Source: Streptomyces sp. DT2A-34 | GTDB lineage: Bacteria; Actinomycetota; Actinomycetes; Streptomycetales; Streptomycetaceae | DNA: 64,000 nt | Direction of reading: 5' to 3' | NCBI RefSeq assembly: GCF_030499515.1 | Contig: NZ_JASTWJ010000001.1 | Location: 9,962,001-10,026,000, forward strand | Part shown: positions 1-8,539 of the stretch, piece after piece | How the letters are laid out: every line of letters begins with the position of its first letter | Numbering within the stretch: position 1 is the stretch's first letter | Program-made: the position numbers and the translations under genes | The notes under the pieces: model-generated | What the model saw: only the letters and a program-made list of their open reading frames with translations | Told to the model about the DNA's origin: nothing | Database searches by the model: none

Positions 1-218
1 CTGTGCACGCTCCGCCCGAGCAGCTCCTCACCGCCGAACCGCACCGAGCCCTCCGCCCGCACCAGTCCGGTCACGGCGTCGACGAGGGTCGTCTTGCCCG
101 CGCCGTTGGGGCCGATGAGGAAGCGCAGATCGCCCGGGTGGACATCGAGGTCCACTCCGTCGACCGCGGTGAACCCGTCGAAGGACACGCGCAGTCGGCG
201 TATCTCCAGCCCGCTCAT
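1..218 (-). CDS. urtD: Urea ABC transporter ATP-binding protein UrtD (partial, N-terminus only)
   Basis: Seventy-two codons are visible before the window edge. The peptide carries a Walker A motif GPNGAGKTT at about residues 36-44 in the usual early position of a branched-chain-type ABC ATPase. It would energise import of urea through the UrtB/UrtC permeases. The ATG overlaps the urtC stop as ATGA, so the two genes are translationally coupled. The assignment as UrtD rather than a generic LivG rests on gene order (urtA-B-C-D). urtE would lie off the left edge. Confidence 0.85.
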   Translation of the reverse strand, partial: MSGLEIRRLRVSFDGFTAVDGVDLDVHPGDLRFLIGPNGAGKTTLVDAVTGLVRAEGSVRFGGEELLGRSVH

Positions 219-1303
219 GCTGCCTCTCCTACGGGGATGACGGCCGCCTTCTTCTCCGCCGCGGCCCTGCGGCGCCGTACGATGCCCGCCAGCGAGGCGA
301 GACCGCCGGGCAGGAAGGCGAGTGCCACGATGAACAGCAGTCCCTGGAAGTAGGTCCAGGCTCCCGGGAACTCCTCCGACAGCGCGGTCTTCGCCCAGGC
401 CACCGCGACCGCGCCGAGCACCGCGCCGACCAGGCTGGCCCGGCCGCCCACCGCCGCGCCGATGACGAACTCGATCGACGGCACGATGCCGATCAGCGCC
501 GGCGAGATGATGCCGACCGCCGGCACGAACAGCGCGCCCGCGAGGCCCGCCATGCCGGCCGCCACCACGTACGCGACGAGCTTGACGTTCGCCGGGTCGT
601 AGCCGAGGAAACGCACCCGCTCCTCGGAGTCCCGTACGGCGACGAGGAGTTCGCCGTAGCGGCTGTGGATCAGCTGGCGGGCGAGGGCGATGAGCAGCAG
701 CAGGGCGGCGGCGATGATGAAGTACACCATCCGCTGGTTGACCGGGTCGTCGAGGTCGTAGCCGAAGAAGCCCTGGATGTCGGTGAGCCCGTTGGTGCCG
801 CCGGTCGTGGCCTGCTGGCCGATCAGCCAGATGGCGAAGGCCGCCGCAAGGGCCTGGCTGAGGATCGCGAAGTACGCGCCCTTGACCCGGCGCCGGAAGA
901 TGAAGGAGCCGAGCAGCGCGGCCACGGCCATCGGGAGGAGCACGGTCGCCGCGAGGGCGAACAGCGGATTGGCGAACGGCTGCCACCACCAGGGGAGTTC
1001 GGTGGCGGTGCCGTACAGCTGCATGAAGTCGGGCAGGTTGCCGGGCCCCGCGTCGGCGATCTTCAGGTGCATCGCCATGGCGTAGCCGCCGAGCCCGAAG
1101 AACACGCCCTGACCGAGCGTCAGCAGACCGCCGCGGCCCCAGGCCAGACAGACACCGACCGCGACCATCGCGATGCACAGGTACTTGGCGAGCAGCCCGA
1201 GGCGGAAGTCGGACAGCAGCAGCGGGGCGAGGGCGAACAGCAGGACGGCCGACCCGGCGAAACCGGCCGCGGTCCGGGCCGAGGGCCCCTTGAGCAGGTT
1301 CAT
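215..1303 (-). CDS. urtC: Urea ABC transporter permease UrtC
   Basis: A 362-residue hydrophobic protein with about ten membrane segments, of the LivM/UrtC permease type. It forms the membrane channel with UrtB. The start chosen is the ATG at 1303 (peptide MNLLKGPSAR); the open frame extends 15 codons further, but this ATG overlaps the urtB stop in an ATGA junction, the pattern also seen at the urtC/urtD junction. It sits third in the urtABCD order. The C-terminus ends in a basic and Ala-rich cytoplasmic tail. Confidence 0.92.
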   Translation of the reverse strand: MNLLKGPSARTAAGFAGSAVLLFALAPLLLSDFRLGLLAKYLCIAMVAVGVCLAWGRGGLLTLGQGVFFGLGGYAMAMHLKIADAGPGNLPDFMQLYGTATELPWWWQPFANPLFALAATVLLPMAVAALLGSFIFRRRVKGAYFAILSQALAAAFAIWLIGQQATTGGTNGLTDIQGFFGYDLDDPVNQRMVYFIIAAALLLLIALARQLIHSRYGELLVAVRDSEERVRFLGYDPANVKLVAYVVAAGMAGLAGALFVPAVGIISPALIGIVPSIEFVIGAAVGGRASLVGAVLGAVAVAWAKTALSEEFPGAWTYFQGLLFIVALAFLPGGLASLAGIVRRRRAAAEKKAAVIPVGEAA

Positions 1304-2196
1304 ACGAGACTCCTCGTACGCAGCGTGTACAGCCCCTGGGGCCGCCACTGGAGGAACGCGACGATGCCGACGAGCACCAGCACCTTGGCGACGCTGACCG
1401 TGGTGGAGTACTCCAGCACCGACTGGAGCACGCCCAGCACGAAGGCGACGATGACCGTGCCCTTGAGCTGTCCGATGCCGCCGACCACGATCACCAGGAA
1501 GGCGTCGATGATGACGTTGGTGCCCATCGTCGGCCCGATCGGACCGACCAGGGTCAGGGCCACCCCGGCCACGCCCGCGAGCCCCGACCCGATGAAGAAG
1601 GCCGTACGGTCCACGGTCGACGTCGAGATGCCGGACACCTCCGCGAGGTCGCGGTTCTGCACCACGGCCCGGATCCGGCGGCCCAGCGGCGTCAGCCGCA
1701 GAGTGAGGGAGAGGACGACGACCGCCGCGACCGCCAACCCGAGAATGAACAGGCGGCTGTTGGCGACGGTGAGCGGGTCGTCGCCGCCGATGAGGGTGAT
1801 GTTCCCGGTGAGGATGTCAGGCGCGCGGGTCTGCACGTTCGGCGCGCCGAAAACGTCCCGGGCGAGTTGCTGGAGCATCAGGGAGACGCCCCAGGTGACG
1901 AGCAGTGTGTCAAGTGGCCGTAGATACAGACGTCGTATCAGCAGCCATTCGAGAAGTGCGCCCAGGGCACCCGAGACGAGAAATGCGACGGGAAGAGCGA
2001 CCAGAAGTGAAATTCCGGCGCCGGCAATGGACTTCTGCAGGACATACGTCGTGTAGGCGCCGGCCATGATGAACTCGCCGTGGGCCATGTTGATGACGTT
2101 CATCTGGCCGAAGGTGAGCGAGAGACCGAGCGCGATGAGCAGCAGAACGGCACCGATGCTGATGCCGGTGAAGGTCTGACCGAGGATCACGGTCAT
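1300..2196 (-). CDS. urtB: Urea ABC transporter permease UrtB
   Basis: 298 residues with the typical LivH/UrtB opening: a helix followed by the GLSLTFGQMNVINMAHGEF signature of branched-chain-type permeases at about residues 24-42. It pairs with UrtC to form the transmembrane path for urea. The ATG start at 2196 lies 69 bases after the urtA stop and the gene ends in an ATGA overlap with urtC. Length is close to that of actinobacterial UrtB; many proteobacterial versions have a longer N-terminus. Confidence 0.92.
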   Translation of the reverse strand: MTVILGQTFTGISIGAVLLLIALGLSLTFGQMNVINMAHGEFIMAGAYTTYVLQKSIAGAGISLLVALPVAFLVSGALGALLEWLLIRRLYLRPLDTLLVTWGVSLMLQQLARDVFGAPNVQTRAPDILTGNITLIGGDDPLTVANSRLFILGLAVAAVVVLSLTLRLTPLGRRIRAVVQNRDLAEVSGISTSTVDRTAFFIGSGLAGVAGVALTLVGPIGPTMGTNVIIDAFLVIVVGGIGQLKGTVIVAFVLGVLQSVLEYSTTVSVAKVLVLVGIVAFLQWRPQGLYTLRTRSLV

Positions 2197-2265
2197 ACGG
2201 CGGCTCCGGGGAGGCGGGGGAGCGGGGCCCGGCGGGGGTGCCGGGCCCCACGAGGCAGCGAGCGG

Positions 2266-3522
2266 TCAGGACAGGCCGGAGGCCCAGGAGTAGCCCTTGA
2301 GGAAGGGGTCCGGCTTGATGGGCTTGCCGGAGTCCCACACCTGCTCGATCAGACCGTCGGAGCCGACCTTGCCGATCCGGGCCGTCTTGTAGATGTGCTG
2401 CGAGGCACCGTCGATCGTGACCTTGCCCTCGGGTGCGTCGAAGGTGATGCCGTCCGAGGCGGCCTTCACCTTCTCCGGGTCGAAGGACTTCGCCTTCTCG
2501 ACCATCGCCTTCCACAGGTAGACCGAGACGTACGCGGCCTCCATCGGGTCACTGGTCGGCTTGTCCTGGCCGTACTTGGCCTTGTACGCCTTCACGAACT
2601 TCTCGTTCGCGGCGCCCGGCGTGGTCTGGTAGTAGTTCCAGGCCGTCAGCTGCCCGTCCAGGTACTGCGTGCCGATCGACTTGACCTCCTCCTCGGCGAT
2701 CGACACCGAGACGACCGGCATGCTCTTCGCGGTCAGGCCCGCCGACTTGTACTCCTTGAAGAAGGCCACGTTCGAGTCGCCGTTGAGGGTGTTGAAGACC
2801 GCGTCCGCCTTGGACGCCTTCACCTTGTTGGCGATGGTGCTGAATTCCGTGGACCCCAGCGGCGCGTAGTCCTCGCCGAGGATCGTCATGCCGTTGGCCT
2901 TGGCGTACGCCCGGATCTCCTTGTTGGCGGTACGCGGGAAGACGTAGTCGCTGCCGACCAGGTAGAGCTTCTTCAGCCCCTGGCTCTTGAGGTAGTCGAG
3001 GGCCGGGACGATCTGCTGGTTGGTGGTCGCGCCCGTGTAGAAGATGTACGGCGACTCCTCCAGGCCCTCGTACTGAACGGGGTAGAAGAGCAGCGACTTG
3101 TTCTTCTCGAACACCGGCTTGACCGCCTTGCGGCTGGCGGAGGTCCAGCAGCCGAAGGTGGCCGCGACGCCGTCCTCCTTGATGAGCTTGGTCGCCTTCT
3201 CGGCGAACGTCGGCCAGTCGGAGGCGCCGTCCTCGCTGATCGGCTTGATCTTCTTGCCGAGCACGCCGCCGGAGGCGTTGATCTCGTCGATGGCGAGGGT
3301 CAGCGAGTTGCGTACGGTGACCTCGCTGATCGCCATCGTGCCGGACAGCGAGTTGAGCAGGCCGACCTTGACCGTGTCACCGCTGACGTCGATCTTGGCG
3401 GCCTTGTCGGACGAGCCGGCCGCGTCGGTCTTCGCGCCGCACGCCGAGAGCGCGACGACGGCGGCGAGCGCCGCGGTGCCGGCCAGGAACCGGCGCCGGT
3501 GGATGTGGGGAAGGCTGGACAA
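2266..3522 (-). CDS. urtA: Urea ABC transporter substrate-binding lipoprotein UrtA
   Basis: 418 residues of the Peripla_BP_5/UrtA family. The N-terminus has a twin-arginine-like RRRFLAG motif (residues 9-15), a hydrophobic stretch and a lipobox LSAC with the lipidated Cys at 28, so it is an exported lipoprotein that captures urea. The body keeps the UrtA pattern ([14 protein letters not shown] near residue 54). The start is a TTG at 3522 because an excellent ribosome site AAGGAGG sits five bases upstream; no in-frame ATG is present there. A perfect 8-1-8 palindrome lies 60-75 bases upstream. Confidence 0.93.
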   Translation of the reverse strand: MSSLPHIHRRRFLAGTAALAAVVALSACGAKTDAAGSSDKAAKIDVSGDTVKVGLLNSLSGTMAISEVTVRNSLTLAIDEINASGGVLGKKIKPISEDGASDWPTFAEKATKLIKEDGVAATFGCWTSASRKAVKPVFEKNKSLLFYPVQYEGLEESPYIFYTGATTNQQIVPALDYLKSQGLKKLYLVGSDYVFPRTANKEIRAYAKANGMTILGEDYAPLGSTEFSTIANKVKASKADAVFNTLNGDSNVAFFKEYKSAGLTAKSMPVVSVSIAEEEVKSIGTQYLDGQLTAWNYYQTTPGAANEKFVKAYKAKYGQDKPTSDPMEAAYVSVYLWKAMVEKAKSFDPEKVKAASDGITFDAPEGKVTIDGASQHIYKTARIGKVGSDGLIEQVWDSGKPIKPDPFLKGYSWASGLS

Positions 3523-3580
3523 TTGAACCTCCTTGTCCCCATGACGAGGACACCTGAAAGGAAGGAAGGAATCAGCAGCC

Positions 3581-3597
3581 CTTCAGGGTCCCTGAAG
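3581..3597. promoter_or_regulatory. Perfect palindrome in the urtA leader
   Basis: CTTCAGGG-T-CCCTGAAG is an exact 8-1-8 inverted repeat, 59-75 bases upstream of the urtA TTG start. It could be an operator for the urt operon or a hairpin in the leader RNA. No matching regulator consensus is recognised. Confidence 0.5.
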
Positions 3598-3694
3598 TGC
3601 GGTCCACAGCCTCAAGTCACCCTGTTTCCAAGGCGTTTCGAGTTACTTTCCCGGTTGTATCTTCCGGCTCGCCGCAGGCAACGAATCGGGAAAC

Positions 3695-3745
3695 AAAAAA
3701 GCCCCGGGACGAATTCCGCACCGGAATTCACACTTCGCCCGAGGC
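3695..3745 (-). terminator. Branched intrinsic terminator after the AmiC-like gene
   Basis: Read on the minus strand: an outer stem GCCTCGGG/CCCGGGGC (3738-3745 with 3701-3708, one G-U pair) encloses a perfect inner 8-bp hairpin GAATTCCG-gtg-CGGAATTC (3711-3729) and is followed directly by six T residues. This is a textbook intrinsic terminator, unusual for Streptomyces in having a U-tract. It separates the upstream binding-protein gene from urtA. Confidence 0.85.
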
Positions 3746-3750
3746 ATTCT

Positions 3751-3774
3751 AGATACTTCCTGTGGGAAGTATCT
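3751..3774. repeat. Perfect 10-bp inverted repeat with 4-base loop
   Basis: AGATACTTCC-TGTG-GGAAGTATCT, 20 bases downstream of the stop of the AmiC-like gene and six bases ahead of the branched terminator in the direction of transcription. The arm is notably AT-rich for this genome. It may stabilise the 3' end of the transcript or serve as a protein-binding site. Two stacked hairpins before a U-tract is an unusual arrangement. Confidence 0.6.
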
Positions 3775-3793
3775 GGGTGTGGTGAGGCGCATG

Positions 3794-4906
3794 TCAAGAG
3801 TGGGCGCCGTCGAGGGCGAGCTGGGTGAGCACGTCGAAGTCCACGCCGTTCGCCTGCGCGAGGTAGATGCGCTGCTTGACATGGCTGTCCCTGAGCCGCA
3901 GCAAGCCGCGCGGTCCTTCGTACGACACCGACTCGGCGCTCGCGCCGATCGCCGTCACGTCCAGCGTCCCGGCCCGGGCGATGAGCGCGGCGAGCAACAG
4001 CACGCCCTCGTAACACGATTCGCCGAGACTCCCGGGTGCCGGCGCCTCGATGCCGTACCGCCCGGCGTACCGGCCGTGGAAGTCGAGGGTGTCCTGGTTG
4101 GCGAGCGAGGCGAAGAACCCGGCGGTGCTGTAGAGACCGGCGGTCGCCGTGGGGCCGCTGGCCATCAGCATGTTCTCGTCCATGAGCGTGCTCAGCCGCA
4201 GGCACCGCTGGTCGAGGCCGGCCGCGGCGAACGCCCGGTTGAAGCGGACGGCGTCGTTGCCCACCAGGAGCATCAGCACGGCGTCGGCCTCGGACCGCTC
4301 GATCCGGCGCAGCACCCCGTCGAAGTCATGGGCGCCGAGCGGCAGATACGCCTGCCCGCAGATGCCGCCCCCCGACTCGTGCGCATACGCGCGCGCGGCC
4401 CGCGCGGTGTGGCGTGGCCACACATAGTCGTTGCCGACGACGAACCACCGGCGCACCTTGCGCTCGGCCGCCAACAGGCGCATCGCGGGCCGCAGTTGGT
4501 CGTCCGGGGTCTCGCTGGTCAGGAAGACGCCCGTGGTGTGCTCCCCGCCCTCGTACAGCGCCGTGTACACATACGGCACCCGGTGCGCGATGCGCGGGGC
4601 CAGTGTCTGGCGCACCGAGGAGATGTGCCAGCCGGTGACGCCCTGCACGACTCCCAGATCCACCAGCGCCTCGATGCGGTCGGCGATCTCATGGGGCTCG
4701 GCGCCGCCGTCCACCGGCAACAGCCGCAGCTCCTTGCCGAGCACACCGCCCGCCTGGTTGACCTCCTCGGCGGCGAGCTGGGCGCACAGCTCGCAGGTCG
4801 GGCCGAAGATGCCGGCGGCGCCCTGCATGGGGAACACGAGAGCGACGCTGAGCACGGAGGCGTCGACGGTGAACCAGTCGAGCGGATGGGGGTCGAGCTG
4901 GAACAT
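3794..4906 (-). CDS. AmiC/FmdD-like amide- or urea-binding protein, no signal peptide
   Basis: About 370 residues of the same Peripla_BP_5 fold as UrtA, but with no signal peptide or lipobox, so it is predicted to be cytosolic. Family relatives include AmiC, the amide sensor of Pseudomonas, and FmdD-type formamide/urea binding proteins. It shares the MQGAAGIFGP and NQAGGVLG signatures of the family. The start chosen is the ATG at 4906 (MFQLDPHPLD), which matches where homology should begin; the open frame runs 50 codons further in poor sequence. It lies upstream of urtA on the same strand, separated by a terminator, and diverges from a MarR regulator, which suggests a sensing role for nitrogen compounds. 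Confidence 0.75.
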   Translation of the reverse strand: MFQLDPHPLDWFTVDASVLSVALVFPMQGAAGIFGPTCELCAQLAAEEVNQAGGVLGKELRLLPVDGGAEPHEIADRIEALVDLGVVQGVTGWHISSVRQTLAPRIAHRVPYVYTALYEGGEHTTGVFLTSETPDDQLRPAMRLLAAERKVRRWFVVGNDYVWPRHTARAARAYAHESGGGICGQAYLPLGAHDFDGVLRRIERSEADAVLMLLVGNDAVRFNRAFAAAGLDQRCLRLSTLMDENMLMASGPTATAGLYSTAGFFASLANQDTLDFHGRYAGRYGIEAPAPGSLGESCYEGVLLLAALIARAGTLDVTAIGASAESVSYEGPRGLLRLRDSHVKQRIYLAQANGVDFDVLTQLALDGAHS

Positions 4907-5076
4907 GCGGTCATGATTCCGGGTCCGAACGGTGAACTCCAGTCCGTCGCGTGGGCCGGTCGGTGTGGAAGTGGCGGGCTTCCACGACGGGTTGTGGAGA
5001 CCTGGACGACGTGGCCGACCCATGGGGTGAAGCGTCACTTGTACGATTGACGGCACCCCGGGACCCAGGGAGCAGG

Positions 5077-5523
5077 ATGCCTACCCCACCTCCGCGCCGG
5101 CCGCAGGATCTGATGCAGTTGCTGACGCGCGCCGAACGCCTGGCCGCGCGCCGGTTGCAGGGCGTGCTCGACGAGGACGGCTGCTCGCTCGACGCATGGC
5201 GGGTGCTCTCCCTGCTCTCCGACGGCGCGGGCCACCACATGTCGGCGGTGGCCGAAGCGGCCTTCCTGCCGCCGGCCACCCTCACCAAGCTGGTCGACCA
5301 GCTCGTCGACCAGAACCTCGTCTACCGCCGCGTCGACCCGCTGGACCGGCGCCGCATCCTCGCCCACCTCACCCCGCGCGGCGAGACCTACTGGCGGCGG
5401 CTCAGCCACGAGGTCCGCGCAGGCCGGCCGGTGCTGAGCGAGGGTGACGAGGAGCTGCTGCGGGGCCTGCTCGGGCGGCTGGTCGACACGCTGGAGCAAG
5501 CGGCAGTGGAGAGCCCGACCTGA
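5077..5523 (+). CDS. MarR-family transcriptional regulator
   Basis: 148 residues with a winged-helix core: the recognition helix region MSAVAEAAFLPPATLTKLVD followed by the wing with DPLDRRRILAHLTPRG, diagnostic of MarR. The ATG at 5077 is preceded by AGGGAG; the longer open frame lacks a ribosome site. It is divergent from the AmiC-like gene with a 170-bp intergenic space, which is the natural place for its operator. The ligand is unknown. Control of the amide/urea genes is inferred from position only. Confidence 0.85.
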   Translation: MPTPPPRRPQDLMQLLTRAERLAARRLQGVLDEDGCSLDAWRVLSLLSDGAGHHMSAVAEAAFLPPATLTKLVDQLVDQNLVYRRVDPLDRRRILAHLTPRGETYWRRLSHEVRAGRPVLSEGDEELLRGLLGRLVDTLEQAAVESPT

Positions 5524-5564
5524 CCCCGCCACTCATCAACTCCCTCGCACAGCTACCCGAGTTG

Positions 5565-5580
5565 ATTGGTCCGGACCATT
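5565..5580. promoter_or_regulatory. DasR-like box 1 (dre) upstream of the chitinase
   Basis: ATTGGTCCGGACCATT agrees at 12 of 16 positions with the published dre consensus ACTGGTCTAGACCACT bound by the N-acetylglucosamine regulator DasR. It forms a near-perfect palindrome and sits about 155 bases upstream of the chitinase start. Confidence 0.75.
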
Positions 5581-5581
5581 G

Positions 5582-5597
5582 ACTGGTGCAGACCAAA
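5582..5597. promoter_or_regulatory. DasR-like box 2 (dre) upstream of the chitinase
   Basis: ACTGGTGCAGACCAAA also agrees at 12 of 16 positions with the dre consensus and lies one base after box 1. The pair reproduces the twin direct repeats long known in Streptomyces chitinase promoters. Confidence 0.75.
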
Positions 5598-5735
5598 GCG
5601 GTTGAGTGTGTCTCCACACCCCCCACCACGGCCGCCCCCACGCCGTGGCCGACCTGGTTCGGCGCGTGCGCACAAGGCTCTGCTTCGCCCTGCCCTTGTC
5701 CGGGTGCGGCCGTGCTCCGCAAAGGAGTTGATCCT

Positions 5736-6446
5736 GTGTCGAGGCGCCGCATAGCCGCACTGCTGTCCTCACTCGTCCTGGGAAGCGCCGCGCTGCTGCT
5801 CCAGCCGGCCCCGAGCGCGTCCGCCGCCGGCTTCGTCGTCAGCGAGTCGCAGTTCAACCAGATGTTCCCGAACCGGAATTCCTTCTACACGTACAGCGGC
5901 CTCACCGCCGCCCTCAGCGCCTACCCCGGCTTCGCCAACACCGGCAGCGACACGGTCAAGAAGCAGGAGGCGGCCGCCTTCCTCGCCAACGTCAACCACG
6001 AGACGGGCGGCCTGGTCCACATCGTCGAGCAGAACCAGGCCAACTATCCCCACTACTGCGACTGGAGCCGGCCGTACGGCTGCCCCGCCGGCCAGGCCGC
6101 CTACTACGGACGCGGCCCCATCCAGCTCAGCTGGAACTTCAACTACAAGGCCGCGGGGGACGCCCTCGGCATCGACCTGCTGGGCAACCCCTGGCGGGTG
6201 CAGAACGAGGCGGCCGTCGCCTGGAAGACCGGTTTGTGGTACTGGAACACCCAGAGCGGCCCCGGCACCATGACCCCCCACAACGCCATGGTCAACCAGG
6301 CCGGCTTCGGCCAGACGATCCGCAGCATCAACGGCTCCCTGGAATGCGACGGCAAGAACCCGGCGCAGGTGCAGAGCCGCGTCAGCGCCTACCAGCGGTT
6401 CACGCAGATCCTCGGGGTCTCTCCGGGCGGCAACCTGTACTGCTGA
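5736..6446 (+). CDS. Secreted GH19 chitinase (catalytic domain only)
   Basis: 236 residues. A signal peptide (SRRRIAALLSSLVLG then ASA) is followed by a glycoside hydrolase family 19 catalytic domain that hydrolyses chitin with inversion. The motif NHETGG holds the general-acid Glu, with YGRGPIQLSWNFNY and the conserved late Cys pair present. There is no chitin-binding module, unlike ChiC/ChiF types. The start is the GTG at 5736, eight bases after AAAGGAG; the open frame begins at 5586 but that part has no coding character. Two DasR-like boxes upstream predict induction by chitin breakdown products. Confidence 0.9.
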   Translation: MSRRRIAALLSSLVLGSAALLLQPAPSASAAGFVVSESQFNQMFPNRNSFYTYSGLTAALSAYPGFANTGSDTVKKQEAAAFLANVNHETGGLVHIVEQNQANYPHYCDWSRPYGCPAGQAAYYGRGPIQLSWNFNYKAAGDALGIDLLGNPWRVQNEAAVAWKTGLWYWNTQSGPGTMTPHNAMVNQAGFGQTIRSINGSLECDGKNPAQVQSRVSAYQRFTQILGVSPGGNLYC

Positions 6447-6505
6447 CGCCCCCGGTGCCCGAGACGTGCCCGAGACGTGCCCGAGGCGTGTGCGAGACTC
6501 CGCCG

Positions 6506-7411
6506 ATGACCTCCGAAACGATCACTGCGGATGCCGCGGGCACCTGGAAACTCGGCGACCTGTCCGTGAGCCGCGTCGGCTTCGGCGCGATGCGGCTGAC
6601 GGGCAGTGCCGCCTTCCATCACGGGGTGCCGAGCGACCGGGGCCGCTCGATCGCCGTACTGCGCAAGGCGGTCGAGCTCGGCGTCACCCACATCGACACG
6701 GCCGCCTTCTACTTCTCCGCCCTCCGCTCGGCCAACGAACTGATCAACACCGCGCTGGCGCCGTACCCCGACGCCCTGGTCATCGCCGCGAAGGTCGGCC
6801 CCTACCGCGACTACCACGGCGAGTGGGGAACCTCGGCCCGCCCCGACCAACTGCGCGGCCACGTCGAGGAGAACCTGCGCCAGCTCGGCCGCGACCACCT
6901 GGACGTCGTATACCTGCGCCGCATGGGGCAGGACTCCATCGCCGAGCACTTCGGCGCGCTGTCCGAGCTGCGCGACGCGGGCCTCGTACGGCACCTCGGC
7001 ATCTCCGCCGTGGAGCCACGGCACCTCGCCGAGGCCCGGGCCGTCGCGCCCGTGGTGTGCGTGCAGAACCGGTACGCGCTCGACCGGCCCGACCCCGAGG
7101 CCGACGAACTCCTGCGCCTGTGCGGCGAGCAGGGCATCGCCTTCGTGCCGTTCTACGCCGTGGCCGGCGACACCGGGGAGCGGGGCGCGACCGCCGCCCA
7201 CGACGACGAGGTGCTCGCCGTGGCGCGGGCGCACGGCGCGAGCCCCGCCCAGGTGCGCATCGCCTGGACCCTGCACCAGGGCCCGCACGTCCTCGCCATC
7301 CCCGGCACCGGCAACCCCGAACACCTGGTCGAGAACGTGGCCGCGGGCGCGCTCCGCCTCACCGACGACGAGCTGGCCCGGCTCAACTCGGCGCGGCAGC
7401 AGACCGGTTGA
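6506..7411 (+). CDS. Aldo/keto reductase, substituted active-site His
   Basis: 301 residues of the aldo/keto reductase TIM-barrel family, which reduces carbonyls with NADPH. The Asp (HIDTA, residue 64), the aromatic position (YF, 69-70) and Lys (K96) are present. The usual catalytic His in the motif L-x-x-L-H is Arg here (YLRRM, R138). This change occurs in a Streptomyces subgroup often annotated only as oxidoreductase. The C-terminal cofactor segment IPGTGNPEHLVEN is intact. The start at 6506 gives a normal family N-terminus. Confidence 0.85.
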   Translation: MTSETITADAAGTWKLGDLSVSRVGFGAMRLTGSAAFHHGVPSDRGRSIAVLRKAVELGVTHIDTAAFYFSALRSANELINTALAPYPDALVIAAKVGPYRDYHGEWGTSARPDQLRGHVEENLRQLGRDHLDVVYLRRMGQDSIAEHFGALSELRDAGLVRHLGISAVEPRHLAEARAVAPVVCVQNRYALDRPDPEADELLRLCGEQGIAFVPFYAVAGDTGERGATAAHDDEVLAVARAHGASPAQVRIAWTLHQGPHVLAIPGTGNPEHLVENVAAGALRLTDDELARLNSARQQTG

Positions 7412-7441
7412 GCAGGAGCCATTGGGATACTGCTCGTCCGC

Positions 7442-8428
7442 TCAGCCCGCGTACCCGGTCACCGGATAGTGGTCCGAGAGGTTCGTGTACGTGTAGTCCG
7501 TACCCCAGCTCGTCACCGTCCAGGGCGCGCTCTGCTCCTCGACGACCTCGTTCTGCCAGACCGTGGGACGGGCGTGACCCGCGCGGTGAAGGACGTAGTC
7601 CAGGTCCTCGCGCGGGTCGTCGGAGTAGCGGTCGCGGGCGATGGAGTTGTCCCGCGTGTCGAAGGAGTACGGGTGCCCGGTGCGCGCGTCGGCCCCGACC
7701 AGAGCGCCGTCGGCGAGCATGGAGGCGTACTCGGCGGTGCGCGAGTCGACGTTCAAGTCCCCGGCGACCAGGACCTGTTCGCCCGAGGGGATGTTCTTGG
7801 CGGCCAGGAACGCGTCGATCGCCTTGAACTGCCGGCTGCGCATCACGGCGGCCTCACCGGCGGCACAGCCCGGGTCGGTCGACTGCGCGTGCGTGCCGAC
7901 GACGTGCACCTTGGCACCGTTCACGTCCAACACCGCATAAGCGAAGCCCTTGTTGGACCACCAGTCCGCCCCGCACGCGTCCTTGAACACATACTGCTCC
8001 TTGCGCAGCACCGGCCACTTGCTGAGGATCGCGACCCCGCCGTCCTCGGGCGTCGTCGCCGAGTACGCCCCACCCGTCGCATCCCAGCCGTCCTTGCTCC
8101 GCCCCACCACCGGCGTCTGGTACGGATACCCGTCCGCCACCGCGGACTTCAGTGCGTCGGACGACGAGTTGTCGAAGGCCTCCTGCACCACCACGACGTC
8201 GTTCCCGCGGAAGAAGGACGCCTTCGCGATCTCCGCCGCCCGGTGGTCCTGGCCCCAGTTCGGGTAAAGGGTCCGGCTGAAGAGGAAGACGTTGTACGAC
8301 AGCACCCGCAGCGCAGGGGTCTGGTCTGCGGCCGTCGCGGCGGGAGCGGTGCCCGCGAGCCCGGTGGTGGCGAGCGTGAGGGCGAGCAGGGCTGCGCCCG
8401 GGGTGCGGCGCGGTGCGTAGAGTGTCAC
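7442..8428 (-). CDS. Secreted sphingomyelinase C-like phosphodiesterase
   Basis: 328 residues with a signal peptide ending near the ATA-ADQ junction (about residue 33). The rest is an endonuclease/exonuclease/phosphatase-fold domain of the neutral sphingomyelinase type: LSYNVF start, metal-binding Glu in VVVQEAFDN, GTHAQSTD, AGDLNVDSR and C-terminal SDHYPV. It should cleave sphingomyelin or related phosphodiesters outside the cell. The start is a GTG at 8428 with AGGGAG upstream. Whether the substrate is sphingomyelin cannot be decided from sequence alone. Confidence 0.87.
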   Translation of the reverse strand: MTLYAPRRTPGAALLALTLATTGLAGTAPAATAADQTPALRVLSYNVFLFSRTLYPNWGQDHRAAEIAKASFFRGNDVVVVQEAFDNSSSDALKSAVADGYPYQTPVVGRSKDGWDATGGAYSATTPEDGGVAILSKWPVLRKEQYVFKDACGADWWSNKGFAYAVLDVNGAKVHVVGTHAQSTDPGCAAGEAAVMRSRQFKAIDAFLAAKNIPSGEQVLVAGDLNVDSRTAEYASMLADGALVGADARTGHPYSFDTRDNSIARDRYSDDPREDLDYVLHRAGHARPTVWQNEVVEEQSAPWTVTSWGTDYTYTNLSDHYPVTGYAG

Positions 8429-8539
8429 TGGATCTCCCTGAGGGTGAGGGGCTGAGTGGCGCCGCACATCAAACCACCGGCGATTACTCCCAGGTAACTC
8501 CCGTGCGGGAAAAGAATGTCGGGCAGCGGTACGTCCGGC

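Noticed and set aside
665-2056. Long plus-strand open frame opposite urtC/urtB
   Set aside because: Shadow frame caused by GC bias: Arg/Gly/Glu-rich, no domain, and the minus strand encodes clear permeases.
3690-3780. ANTAR (AmiR-type) RNA leader before urtA
   Set aside because: The hairpin loop is four bases (CACA) on the minus strand, not the hexaloop with conserved A1 and G4 required for ANTAR recognition.
2080-3828. 582-codon plus-strand open frame opposite urtA
   Set aside because: Low-complexity composition and complete overlap with a recognised lipoprotein gene.
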